Assembly: GCA_030432235.1 (NCBI GenBank)
Contig: JAUIHT010000011.1
Location: 1-64,000 of the forward strand
Direction: 5' to 3'
Origin: Verrucomicrobiia bacterium
Lineage (GTDB): Bacteria > Verrucomicrobiota > Verrucomicrobiia > Opitutales > Cerasicoccaceae
DNA length: 64,000 nucleotides
The notes under the pieces were generated by a model that worked only from the letters and a program-made list of their open reading frames with translations, searched no databases and was not told where the DNA came from. Shown here in pieces: positions 52,506 to 61,236 of this stretch. Numbering within the stretch: the first letter of the stretch is position 1; each line of letters starts with the position of its first letter. Made by a program: the position numbers and the translations under genes.

Positions 52506-55148
52506 ATGAGTGCTCTCTGTCGAAATGGGCTTCGGCTCAGCTTACCCTTTTTATTGGTCGTAGGGCTTGGGACTCTGCCGGTCCATGCCGCCGATGACGG
52601 CCTGGCGGATATAGCGGCGTGGCGGCAGCATCACTTTGGCAGTGCCGATAACACCGGCAATGCGGCCAACACCGCAGACTTGGACGGTGATGGGGTGGTC
52701 AACATCCTCGAGTACGCCTTGGGGATGAATCCGCAGGTGCGCGGTAAGGCTGGCCTGCCGGTATTTGGGGCGACTTCCGAGGGCTTGACTTTGACCTATG
52801 AGCGGGCGCGTACCGATATCGACTACGTCGTCGAAAGCTCCACCGATCTGGTGCACTGGAGTGCCGACGGAGTAGAGCAGGGCGGTACGGACCCGGGTGA
52901 AGTGACTGCGGTCGCACCCTTCGGCAGTCCGTCGCCGGTGGTTCTGCGCCTGCGTGTTCACGAGGCCATCAGCACGACGACGGGCCTGCGCGAAAGCGCC
53001 GCTGACGCGTTGGAGTTCGTCGTCAATACCCCGAGCTGGGCAGATGTACACTACCGTATCAACGGTGGCGCCGAGGTGACCGTCCGCATGACGCAGAGCG
53101 ATGGGCAAAACACTTTCCTATTGGACGGGCTGGGTGAGGGAGATTCCGTCGGGTATGCCTTCACCTATCTGGCCGATGGCGAGGAGGTGGCCAGTGATTG
53201 GATGACACATGTCTTTGCGGGTGATTTTAACGCCTACACGTACACGCCGCTGTTCAGTGTCGCTACGGAGTTGGAGCCGGTCACGCAGGTTGAGACCGAT
53301 GAGGCGCTCTATACGTATTTTTCTGACCGCGCGCGGGACCGTCACGCCCGCGAAGACCACTTCGAGGCCTACGATCATTACCTGAGCCACTATTGGGAGC
53401 ATCGCACCGCCGAGATCGAGATCGTCGACGAGGTGGCCAAGGGCGGCGACACCATCACTTTCAACGTTCGCATGTCCTGGAAGTTAAAAGACGGCGAGGC
53501 GGAGTTGCGCGCCTTCTATCGGGGTGTTGGTACGGTAGCGGAATACTACGACAACAAGTCCATGACGCCGGTTGACTATCATGAAAGCGAGGGACCTTTT
53601 TTTACGCACTATCCGGATGACCTCTCACCGCCAACCGCTGACACGCGTTACTATACGCGCGTGTTCAACACCAACATCAAGGAAAGCCGTTCGATTCAGG
53701 TAGGAGACCGCATGGAGTTCGAGTTAAGCCAGTTTCTGGACAACCCACCCACAGGGCGCGATAACTACTATGGCACGACCTACCTGTACATCGTTGGGCA
53801 GGGGCTCGTCCCGTGGGAGGCGCACGGAGTTTTTGGCGATGCCTCCACTGAGCGTGAGGATTCCTATCCCATCGACTCGCAGGGCTGGCTTGGCGGGGGC
53901 ACCACTTTGCCCTATATGTACTCCGGTGAGCCGGACAATCATTTCATGCAGATGGCGACCAACCTCGCGCCGGTCAACGGCCAGCGCTTCGTCCTCGGGC
54001 GGCGTCTGCATCACACCCATTTCGACGACGGCACTCACAGCGAGTCGGCCAACCCCAGCGTGGATAATCCGGTCTTCACGGAAATGATTGGCAAGCTGGG
54101 CGAGCGCTACATCAACCGCGCCTGCGTTTCCTGCCATGACCAGAATGGTCGGGCTCTGCCGCCCGAGCCCGGCGGCCTGCTCGACCAGTATGCGGTCCGG
54201 GTCGGTGATGCTTTGGGCAACCCCCATCCGCGCCTCGGGGCCATGCTGCAACCGGTGTCTTCCAATACCGTGCCTGAGGGCAAAGCCTTCCTGGCCAGTT
54301 GGACGGAAGCCGACGGCCTGCGCACACCCAACTACACCTTTCAAAGCACCGTACCGCAGACGTACTCGGTGCGCATCGCGCCGCAGTTGGTGGGCATGGG
54401 GTTGCTTGAAGCGATTCCGGAAAGCGCCCTCGAAGCGCTGGCCGACCCGGAAGACGAAAATGGCGACGGTATCTCGGGCCGCCTCCATATCGTGACCGAC
54501 CCGGAGACAGACAGTCCGCGCGTAGGCCGCTTTGGCTGGAAGGCAACGCAGCCCTCCGTACGCGCTCAGGTGGCGGCGGCTTTCAACACCGACATGGGCG
54601 TGCTCACGACGGTCTTCCCGGAAGCCGATCTGGGTAGCCAGCAGAGTGGGGCGGAGTCCGGCAGTGAGCTGGACGAAGAGCACTTGGTCAACCTGACCAC
54701 CTACATTTCTTTACTCGGGGTGCGTGCGCAGCGCGACTTGGACGACCCGCTGGTCATCCAGGGGCGGGTATTGTTCGACTCGGCCAAATGTTCGGCCTGC
54801 CACACGCCCAGTTTTCAGACCTCGCCGTACCACCCGCACGCGGAATTGCGCGACCAGACTATCCAGCCCTATACCGACCTGCTCCTGCATGACATGGGGC
54901 CCGGCCTGGCCGATAACCTGGCCGAGGGGGATGCCGCCGGAGAGGAGTGGCGCACGCCGCCCCTGTGGGGCATCGGGTTGACAGCGGGTGTCAGTGGTGG
55001 GGAGGCATATCTGCACGATGGACGCGCGCGTACCCTGGAAGAAGCCATCCTCTGGCACGATGGCGAGGCGGCGGCTGCCAAGGCGGCCTACGAGGCCATG
55101 AGCACGGAAGAAAAGGAGGCGCTGATCGCCTTTCTTAAATCGCTTTAG
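52506..55148 (+). CDS. Large di-heme oxidoreductase-type cytochrome c
   Basis: An 880-residue exported protein (signal LPFLLVVGLGTLPVHA). Residues about 45-75 carry a dockerin-like calcium motif (DLDGDGVVNILEYALGMNP). Then come a beta-rich segment with sandwich features, and a C-terminal half of the DHOR/thiol-oxidoreductase type with two c-heme motifs, CVSCH (near 540) and CSACH (near 760). Peroxidase activity in that family is predicted rather than shown. It lies behind an operator site of the catabolic regulon but is visibly more GC-rich, so its membership should be treated as tentative. Confidence 0.78.
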   Translation: MSALCRNGLRLSLPFLLVVGLGTLPVHAADDGLADIAAWRQHHFGSADNTGNAANTADLDGDGVVNILEYALGMNPQVRGKAGLPVFGATSEGLTLTYERARTDIDYVVESSTDLVHWSADGVEQGGTDPGEVTAVAPFGSPSPVVLRLRVHEAISTTTGLRESAADALEFVVNTPSWADVHYRINGGAEVTVRMTQSDGQNTFLLDGLGEGDSVGYAFTYLADGEEVASDWMTHVFAGDFNAYTYTPLFSVATELEPVTQVETDEALYTYFSDRARDRHAREDHFEAYDHYLSHYWEHRTAEIEIVDEVAKGGDTITFNVRMSWKLKDGEAELRAFYRGVGTVAEYYDNKSMTPVDYHESEGPFFTHYPDDLSPPTADTRYYTRVFNTNIKESRSIQVGDRMEFELSQFLDNPPTGRDNYYGTTYLYIVGQGLVPWEAHGVFGDASTEREDSYPIDSQGWLGGGTTLPYMYSGEPDNHFMQMATNLAPVNGQRFVLGRRLHHTHFDDGTHSESANPSVDNPVFTEMIGKLGERYINRACVSCHDQNGRALPPEPGGLLDQYAVRVGDALGNPHPRLGAMLQPVSSNTVPEGKAFLASWTEADGLRTPNYTFQSTVPQTYSVRIAPQLVGMGLLEAIPESALEALADPEDENGDGISGRLHIVTDPETDSPRVGRFGWKATQPSVRAQVAAAFNTDMGVLTTVFPEADLGSQQSGAESGSELDEEHLVNLTTYISLLGVRAQRDLDDPLVIQGRVLFDSAKCSACHTPSFQTSPYHPHAELRDQTIQPYTDLLLHDMGPGLADNLAEGDAAGEEWRTPPLWGIGLTAGVSGGEAYLHDGRARTLEEAILWHDGEAAAAKAAYEAMSTEEKEALIAFLKSL

Positions 55149-55546
55149 GCTGACGCCACAAACGGCTCGCGGGGCGATTTTTCCCAGTCTTCGAAGGTGC
55201 AGCCGTAAACCTCCCGGAAAACACCGTCGAACTCGTCGTCGATGCGAGTGAGCATGACTTCGTCGCTCTTGCCGTTCTGGATGGTGCCCTTGAGCAGCCA
55301 GTGATGCTTGGCGAAGGCGTCGGCCCAGAGCGTCAGGGTGCACTCGGGATGCTCCTTGGTCCAGGCCTTGAGGGCTTTCATGGGCGGCTCCCACTCGCTG
55401 TGAAAGCGCAGGCGAGGGCCCTCGGTCTTCAATTGGTCGCACTCGCCGGTCAGGGCCTCAGCAAGGCCCGCCACAGAGGAGTCCAGAGTGCCTGCGTCGG
55501 AGGTTTCGACCAGGAGGAGGTTTTCGATGTCGATTTGCGGAAGCAT
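55145..55546 (-). CDS. Hypothetical protein, 133 aa
   Basis: An acidic soluble protein with no recognised family. It has an alpha/beta look: FHSEWEPPMKALKAWTKEHP is followed by LTLWADAFAKHHW and a last part with DEFDGVFREVYGCTFEDW. Small proteins of this shape occur next to mobile or restriction genes, but nothing here identifies a role. It is convergent with the cytochrome gene; the stops overlap by 4 bp. Confidence 0.5.
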   Translation of the reverse strand: MLPQIDIENLLLVETSDAGTLDSSVAGLAEALTGECDQLKTEGPRLRFHSEWEPPMKALKAWTKEHPECTLTLWADAFAKHHWLLKGTIQNGKSDEVMLTRIDDEFDGVFREVYGCTFEDWEKSPREPFVASA

Positions 55547-55777
55547 GAAAAAGGGAAGCGGTCAGACAAGGGCGCGCGGGGGCGCTTGACCAGCTTTTTA
55601 TAACAATTCTAAAAATTATCCTGCCTGGAGGTAGCTGGGTTATGAACAGCTGCAGATCTGCCTGTCTTCCGGGGGGCGGTGGTGACTTTAGAGTTGGAAT
55701 CATACATTTTCGTTTGCCAAGGCGGCCTGCCGCGCCACAAAAAAGAGCTTTATTGCTAATCCCTGACCTGAAACACC

Positions 55778-56818
55778 ATGCCTAGACCCGTTACCCTCTT
55801 CACCGGCCAGTGGGCCGACCTGTCTCTCGAAACGCTTGCGCCCCTGGTTGCCGAAATGGGCTACGATGGCGTCGAGCTCGCCTGCTGGGGCGACCACTTC
55901 GAGGTGGCCAAGGCCACCAACAAGACGTACTTCAAGGAAAAGTGGGAGGTGCTGGCCGACCACGGACTGACCTGTTATGCTATTTCCAACCACCTCGTCG
56001 GCCAGGCCGTTTGTGACATCATCGACGAAAAGCGCCACAAGGCCATCCTGCCGGACTACGTCTGGGGAGATGGCAAGCCTGAGGGCGTCCGCAAACGTGC
56101 GGCCCGGGAGATGATCAATACGGCCAAAGCCTGCCGGAAATTCATGGATGCCAAGCCCCGCAGCCTGCCGGGCGGCTTCCCTGCCGTGGTCAACGGCTTT
56201 ACCGGTTCCTCCATCTGGCACCTGCTCTACAGCTTCCCGCCGGTCACGCCCAAGATGATCGAGGACGGCTTTGCCGACTTTGGCAAACGCTGGATTCCCA
56301 TCCTCGACGCTTTCAACAAGGTCAACGTCAACTTTGCCCTTGAGGTCCACCCGACTGAAATCGCCTTCGACATCGCCAGCGCCGAACGTGCCCTGGCAGC
56401 GGTCAAGAACCACAAGCGCTTCGGTTTCAACTATGACCCCAGCCATCTCGGCTATCAGGGCGTCGACTACGTGAAGTTCATCCGCACCTTCGGTAAGCGC
56501 ATCTATCATTGCCACATGAAGGATGTCTGGTGGGACCACGGTGACGGCACCGTAGGTGTCTTCGGCGGCCATACTGACTTTGGCGACCCGCGCCGTTTCT
56601 GGGACTTCCGCTCCCTCGGCCATGGCGACATTGAGTTCGAGGACATCATCGTCGCCCTCAACGATGTCGGCTACAAAGGCCCGCTCTCCATCGAGTGGGA
56701 GGACATCCGCATGGACCGTGTGCACGGTGCCACCGAGGCTGCCGAGTTTACCCGCGCCGTCGATTTCCCCACATCCAACGTGGCCTTCGACGCCGCTTTC
56801 GATAAAAAGAACCAGTAG
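55778..56818 (+). CDS. Xylose-isomerase-like sugar isomerase/epimerase
   Basis: A 346-residue TIM-barrel protein of the AP endonuclease 2/xylose isomerase-like family. Likely metal ligands are the Glu in LEVHPTE, Asp and His in [10 protein letters not shown], His in [10 protein letters not shown] and the final Glu in [10 protein letters not shown]. Family members isomerise or epimerise sugars and inososes. It is followed by two Gfo/Idh/MocA dehydrogenases on the same strand, a common trio in Verrucomicrobiota sugar catabolism. Confidence 0.88.
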   Translation: MPRPVTLFTGQWADLSLETLAPLVAEMGYDGVELACWGDHFEVAKATNKTYFKEKWEVLADHGLTCYAISNHLVGQAVCDIIDEKRHKAILPDYVWGDGKPEGVRKRAAREMINTAKACRKFMDAKPRSLPGGFPAVVNGFTGSSIWHLLYSFPPVTPKMIEDGFADFGKRWIPILDAFNKVNVNFALEVHPTEIAFDIASAERALAAVKNHKRFGFNYDPSHLGYQGVDYVKFIRTFGKRIYHCHMKDVWWDHGDGTVGVFGGHTDFGDPRRFWDFRSLGHGDIEFEDIIVALNDVGYKGPLSIEWEDIRMDRVHGATEAAEFTRAVDFPTSNVAFDAAFDKKNQ

Positions 56819-56827
56819 CGCAGAGCG

Positions 56828-56910
56828 CGGTTATCGGTTTTCAGTTTTCGATGGTCAGATATCAGTGAATGAAAAACTGCGACCGACGGATTCTCTCAAA
56901 CCGATAACCG
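56828..56910. repeat. Intergenic hairpin element 1
   Basis: CGGTTATCGGTTT (56828-56840) is perfectly complementary to AAACCGATAACCG (56898-56910), with an inner weaker stem (CAGTTTTC / GAAAAACTG). The GATAACCGAAAA unit is repeated once more at 56917-56928. Similar in style to elements 2 and 3. Confidence 0.6.
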
Positions 56911-56945
56911 AAAAGCGATAACCGAAAACTTTTAACTGAAACACC

Positions 56946-58028
56946 ATGGCAACCAAAATTGGAATCATCGGAGCTGGAGGCATGCTCCAGTATCACATCA
57001 CGGGCTTCCGCCAGGCTGGCGCTGAAGTCGTCGCCCTCGCCGACGTGGCCCTGCCCGCTGCGCAGGCCGCTGCCAAAACGTGGGGCGTGGCCAACGCCTA
57101 CGGCTCACCCGCTGAAATGCTGGAAGCCTGCCCGGACATCGACGCGGTCAGCATCATCGTTCCGAACAAGTTTCACGCGCCTCTCTCCATTGAGATGCTC
57201 AAGGCGGGCAAGCATGTCTTCTGCGAGAAGCCGCCGGCGCTCAGTGCTGCGGAGGTCGAGGAGATGATCGCCGTGGCTGAAAAGGCGGACAAGAAGCTGA
57301 TGTTCAACTTCAACAACCGCGCTCGGCCAGAGTCCGTTGCGCTGAAGGGTTACATCGATGGTGGTACGGTCGGTACCATCAATAGCGCACAGGCCAAGTG
57401 GATTCGCCGCACCGGCATCCCCGGCTTCGGCGGCTGGTTCACCAACAAGGAGCTCTCCGGCGGCGGTCCGCTTATCGACCTGCTGCATATGATCGACCTG
57501 TCGTTGTACTTCATGGGCTTCCCCGAGCCGGCTGTGGTTCTCGGGCGCATCTACGACGACTTCATCAACGACAAGGGTTTCAAGGGCCCCTGGGGCATTC
57601 CCGACCGCGAAGGCGTTGTCAATACCGTCGAGGCCGCGGCCCACGGGTTCGTCACCTTCAAGGACGGCCAGTCACTCAGCCTGCAGGTTTCCTGGGCCGA
57701 GATGATCAAGCGCGAGGAGGTTTCCGTGACCTTCCAGGGCACCCAGGCCGGCGGCAAGATCGAGCGCCTTTTCGGACGTGACGGCCTGGACGACACGGCT
57801 ATCGACAGTTGTGAGCTGTACGTGCAGGAAAACGGCTGCTCGGTCAACCGCGACATCGTCACCCCTGAGTGCGAGGACATGGGCCGGATCAACTCGGCAG
57901 CGAATTTCGTCGACGCCATCGAAGGCAAGGCCGAGCCGCTCAATACACCGGACCAGGCTCTCAAGCTGATGAAGATTATCGACGCCATCTACGCCTCCGC
58001 CGCCAGCGGCAAGGCGGTCGAACTGTAA
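56946..58028 (+). CDS. Gfo/Idh/MocA-family oxidoreductase 1
   Basis: A 360-residue NAD(P)-dependent dehydrogenase. Rossmann motif IGIIGAGGML at the start, SIIVPNKFHAP, and the characteristic EKPPALS segment with the catalytic lysine (FCEKPPAL). The C-terminal substrate domain includes GGGPLIDLLHMIDLSLY, with the His/Asp positions of the family. Substrate unknown: inositol, sugar or sugar acid. Second gene of the isomerase-dehydrogenase-dehydrogenase group. Confidence 0.9.
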   Translation: MATKIGIIGAGGMLQYHITGFRQAGAEVVALADVALPAAQAAAKTWGVANAYGSPAEMLEACPDIDAVSIIVPNKFHAPLSIEMLKAGKHVFCEKPPALSAAEVEEMIAVAEKADKKLMFNFNNRARPESVALKGYIDGGTVGTINSAQAKWIRRTGIPGFGGWFTNKELSGGGPLIDLLHMIDLSLYFMGFPEPAVVLGRIYDDFINDKGFKGPWGIPDREGVVNTVEAAAHGFVTFKDGQSLSLQVSWAEMIKREEVSVTFQGTQAGGKIERLFGRDGLDDTAIDSCELYVQENGCSVNRDIVTPECEDMGRINSAANFVDAIEGKAEPLNTPDQALKLMKIIDAIYASAASGKAVEL

Positions 58029-58039
58029 TTCCTATTTTA

Positions 58040-58167
58040 CCACGGAGACACGGAGAGCACGGAGGTACTTAATGCAAGAATTTGAACAGAAGGCCGCAAA
58101 GAACGCGAAGGCTTTGCGAACTTCTGTTCAAAATTTATAATCTCTGTGTTCTCTGTGTTCTCCGTGG
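58040..58167. repeat. Intergenic hairpin element 2 (CCACGGAGACACGGAG type)
   Basis: A 128-bp imperfect palindrome. The outer arms CCACGGAGACACGGAGAGC... (58040-58064) and the complement at 58142-58167 consist of short direct repeats. Inside are a perfect stem TTTGAACAGAAG (58081-58092) / CTTCTGTTCAAA (58121-58132) and CGCAAAG (58095-58101) / CTTTGCG (58112-58118). Elements of this composition are widespread in bacterial genomes. Confidence 0.75.
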
Positions 58168-58205
58168 CAAAGCCTTCTACTAGCATATAGCTCTAACCCC
58201 GTACT

Positions 58206-59363
58206 ATGAAACGTAAACTTCGCATGGGCATGGTCGGTGGTGGTCGTGGCGCCTTCATTGGTGCGGTCCACCGCATGGCCGCCAATCTCGACGGCCGCAT
58301 TGAACTCGTGGCGGGCGCCTTTTCCTCCGACCCGAAGAAGTCGAAAGCCTCCGGCGCGGATCTCTTTCTCGACCCCGCGCGCGTCTACGACAGCTACGAG
58401 GAGATGGCTAGGGCCGAGGCGGCGTTGCCCGAAGGGGAGCGCATCGACTTCGTCAGTGTGGTCACACGCAACAACCTGCACTTCCCGGTTTGCGAGACCT
58501 TTCTCAAGACGGGCTTTAACGTCGTCTGCGACAAGCCGCTGGCTTTCTCCCTGGCCGAGGCAAAGAAGCTGCGCACCTTGGTGAAGCGGAAGAAGAAGGT
58601 GTTTTGCCTGACGCACAACTACACCGGCTATCCGATGGTCAAGGAAGCCCGGGAGTGGGTGAACAAGGGCAGGCTGGGGCGCATCCTCAAAATCGTGGCC
58701 GAGTATCCGCAGGGTTATGCCACGCTCGGGATAGAAGGCAAAGCGCAGATAAGTAACTGGCGCGCGAACCCCTCCGTCGCCGGCGCCTCGAACTGCATGG
58801 GCGACATCGGCACGCATGCGCACAACCTTGTGCGTTACATCACCGGCATGGAAATCGATTCGCTCTGCGCGGACCTGAATACCTTCATTCCCGGCCGCAC
58901 GCTTGATGACGACGGTAACTGTCTGCTGCGTTTTAAGGACGGGGCCAAGGGCATCCTTTACGCCTCACAGATATCGAACGGCGACGAGAACAACCTCAAC
59001 ATTCGCATCTACGGTACGAAGGCGTCGCTGGAGTGGTATCAGGAAAATCCCAACGAGCTCATCGTCAAATCGGCGGCTGAACCCAGGAAGATTCTGAGGC
59101 GCGGCAACGGCTATCTGGGCAAGGCGGCACAGGACAACACCCGCACGCCTTTCGCGCACCCCGAGGGCTTCATCGAGGCCTTCGCTAACGTCTATCTGGC
59201 GGCCGCCGATGCCATTGCCGACGAACTCGCAGGCAAGTACCCGCGCAAGTCGGGCTACGACTTCCCCGACATCGACGACGGCGTCGCGGGCATGGCCTTC
59301 ATCGAGACGGTGGTCAAGAGTTCCAAAGCCAAGCAGAAGTGGACCAAGTTCCCGAAGGTATAA
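58206..59363 (+). CDS. Gfo/Idh/MocA-family oxidoreductase 2
   Basis: A 385-residue NAD(P)-dependent dehydrogenase related to the previous one but from a different subgroup. Features: MGMVGGGRGAFIGAVHRMAA, VCDKPLAFSLAEAKKL (catalytic Lys), LTHNYTGYPMVKEA and MGDIGTHAHNLVRYITG with the family His. Probably acts on a sugar or inositol intermediate together with the isomerase at 55778. A 128-bp hairpin element separates it from the previous dehydrogenase gene. Confidence 0.9.
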   Translation: MKRKLRMGMVGGGRGAFIGAVHRMAANLDGRIELVAGAFSSDPKKSKASGADLFLDPARVYDSYEEMARAEAALPEGERIDFVSVVTRNNLHFPVCETFLKTGFNVVCDKPLAFSLAEAKKLRTLVKRKKKVFCLTHNYTGYPMVKEAREWVNKGRLGRILKIVAEYPQGYATLGIEGKAQISNWRANPSVAGASNCMGDIGTHAHNLVRYITGMEIDSLCADLNTFIPGRTLDDDGNCLLRFKDGAKGILYASQISNGDENNLNIRIYGTKASLEWYQENPNELIVKSAAEPRKILRRGNGYLGKAAQDNTRTPFAHPEGFIEAFANVYLAAADAIADELAGKYPRKSGYDFPDIDDGVAGMAFIETVVKSSKAKQKWTKFPKV

Positions 59364-59366
59364 GCC

Positions 59367-59735
59367 ATGGGGCGGGAGCAGACTGTGGCGCTTGTGAAGA
59401 AGCGCATACAAAAGACCCGCTTTCACTGGTTAGTCTTGGGGCTTTCTTTCTTTTTCTGGGCTGCGTCTTTGTACACCTACATGCAGGGCTATCATTATTC
59501 TCAAGCACATGGATTTGCAGAGGAGTATGGTGACCTTTTCTGGCATGGCGTAGATGTCCAGGCAACTTACTCGGGCACTTTTTTATGGGCGCAAGGTCGA
59601 TTTGATACCGCTTTACTTTATGCCCTGGGTGGCATCGTTATCTTTTGTCTATGGTTTCTGGCGCTAGTAAACCTCAAGTTTTATAACAGAATTTTAGATA
59701 TGCTGAATCAGGCTGATGAATCCACTAAATCATAG
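59367..59735 (+). CDS. Small membrane protein, unknown function
   Basis: A 122-residue protein with two predicted membrane helices (HWLVLGLSFFFWAASLYTY, and ALLYALGGIVIFCLWFLALV) and a short charged C-terminal helix. Starts 3 bp after the previous stop. No family recognised. Confidence 0.55.
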   Translation: MGREQTVALVKKRIQKTRFHWLVLGLSFFFWAASLYTYMQGYHYSQAHGFAEEYGDLFWHGVDVQATYSGTFLWAQGRFDTALLYALGGIVIFCLWFLALVNLKFYNRILDMLNQADESTKS

Positions 59736-59767
59736 TCGGGATTGCGCTTTGTCTAACTTCGATATTA

Positions 59768-60283
59768 ATGCCAGATATGTGGCATCATATTTATTCTGAG
59801 GTCGAGCTGCCCCTTGAGCGCGCACAGGTGTTCGAGTTTTTCTCCAAAGCGGAGAACCTGCAGAAGATTACCCCGGATAGCGTAGGCTTCGAGATTCTGA
59901 CCCCGCTGCCTATTGAGATGCGTCAGGATGCTTTCATTGATTACCGAATCGGGTTGGGGCCAATGCCCTTGAAATGGCGCACTCTCATCAGTGTGTGGAA
60001 TCCGCCTCACGAGTTTGCAGACGAGCAAATCAAAGGCCCGTACCGCACGTGGATACACCGGCATCGCTTTGAAGAAGTGGATGGCGGCACACGTATCATC
60101 GACTATGTACGGTTTGAGCTGCCACTGACGCCGTTGGGCGATGTCGCCGTGCCGCTGATTTACCGTCAGTTGCGCGGTATATTTACGCATCGCAACCGGG
60201 CGGTGCCGGAACTGCTCTTGGGCGAACATGCGGGTGATGCCAAACAGGTCGCCCTCGACATCAAACCGGGCCTGAGACCCTGA
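59768..60283 (+). CDS. SRPBCC-family ligand-binding protein
   Basis: A 171-residue polyketide-cyclase/START-like protein: LPLERAQVFEFFSKAENLQKITP at the N-terminus, the strand with WRTLISVWNPPHEFADEQIKGPYRTW, and GGTRIIDYVRFELPLTPLGD. Similar to the cell-division-inhibitor-like SRPBCC group (COG4276). Such proteins bind a small hydrophobic ligand; the ligand is unknown. Its end overlaps the convergent methyltransferase gene by 23 bp. Confidence 0.75.
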   Translation: MPDMWHHIYSEVELPLERAQVFEFFSKAENLQKITPDSVGFEILTPLPIEMRQDAFIDYRIGLGPMPLKWRTLISVWNPPHEFADEQIKGPYRTWIHRHRFEEVDGGTRIIDYVRFELPLTPLGDVAVPLIYRQLRGIFTHRNRAVPELLLGEHAGDAKQVALDIKPGLRP

Positions 60284-61070
60284 AGAGCACGTCGGTGTTT
60301 TCCATAATGATGTCGCCGCTTCGCGAATACGTGTCCATCAGGGATAGCAGATTCTCTTCCCCCAGTGTTTCGACCCATTCCTTGAAAAGGAAGCGCAAGG
60401 TCTTTTGCCGGTTTTCACGTGTGTCGGGAAATTGAACGAGGTACTTTAGAGCCTCGCGCTCATAAGTTATATGCAGAGCCTTCAAGGTTTCCTCCACATG
60501 TCCGGCGTGGAGATAGGGCAGAGGGATATTGGCTGCGCTGAAGGCATCAAGCCAGAGGCGTATAAGCAGATTATCCTGTTCGCCCAGAACGAGCGCCGCA
60601 CGGCCTCCGGCATTCAGTCGCTGATGCAGGCCATTCAAGGTGGCTGATAAATCGGGTACGTAGTAAAGGACGTGGTTGCTGGTGATCAGGTCGAAACCGC
60701 CCGGAGGGAGGCCATCCAAATGGGAGGCGCCATGCACGGAACGGCAGCGTGTCTTTGCCAGATCGCAGGCAGTGTCCAGATAGCCAGGATCCACATCCAC
60801 CAAGGCCAGGTCCACTGCTGTGAGGTCGCCGGGCCAGCCGTCGAGAAGGCCCCCGAGGAACTCACCTCCGCCGCAGCCGAAGTCCAGCCAGCGTGGTGTG
60901 GGTGCCCTTGAAGTGACTTTGGCAGCCTCTGCGAGCAGTGCTTCCCGGCATGCACGCGGTTCACCGCTGTGTGCCATGACAAACGCATAGTCCTCATGAA
61001 TACCCTCGAAACTTTTCCGGCTCTCCATTTGCCAATGAACTACAAAGTCGTCATGGGCCTGACAAGCCAC
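60261..61070 (-). CDS. Class I SAM-dependent methyltransferase
   Basis: A 269-residue methyltransferase with motif I LDFGCGGGEFLGG, the acidic end of strand 2 (VDLALVDVDP), the post-I acidic segment, and motif IV FDLITSNHVLYYV. The ATG at 61025 is an alternative start. The C-terminal half is helical. It lies convergent to the SRPBCC gene and divergent from asnO. The acceptor substrate is unknown. Confidence 0.85.
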   Translation of the reverse strand: MACQAHDDFVVHWQMESRKSFEGIHEDYAFVMAHSGEPRACREALLAEAAKVTSRAPTPRWLDFGCGGGEFLGGLLDGWPGDLTAVDLALVDVDPGYLDTACDLAKTRCRSVHGASHLDGLPPGGFDLITSNHVLYYVPDLSATLNGLHQRLNAGGRAALVLGEQDNLLIRLWLDAFSAANIPLPYLHAGHVEETLKALHITYEREALKYLVQFPDTRENRQKTLRFLFKEWVETLGEENLLSLMDTYSRSGDIIMENTDVLFRVSGPV

Positions 61071-61236
61071 AAAGGAACTGGCCTGCCCGGGCTTGTTTAG
61101 GTTACGGTGTTGTTAATTTATAATAGTTTGCACCTCATGGATTTGCGATAATGCCCATAAACCTTTGACCCGGGCGGCTTTTTGGGCATCACTGTCTTGT
61201 GGTCGGCCTGAAATGCGGGCTGGCGGTCAATCAGTT

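Noticed and set aside
53724-54683. Minus-strand frame opposite the cytochrome gene
   Set aside because: The plus strand carries two CxxCH motifs and a signal peptide; the antisense frame has no family features.
55700-56725. 341-codon minus-strand frame opposite the sugar isomerase
   Set aside because: Shadow frame caused by high GC at third positions; the plus-strand isomerase has the family metal ligands.
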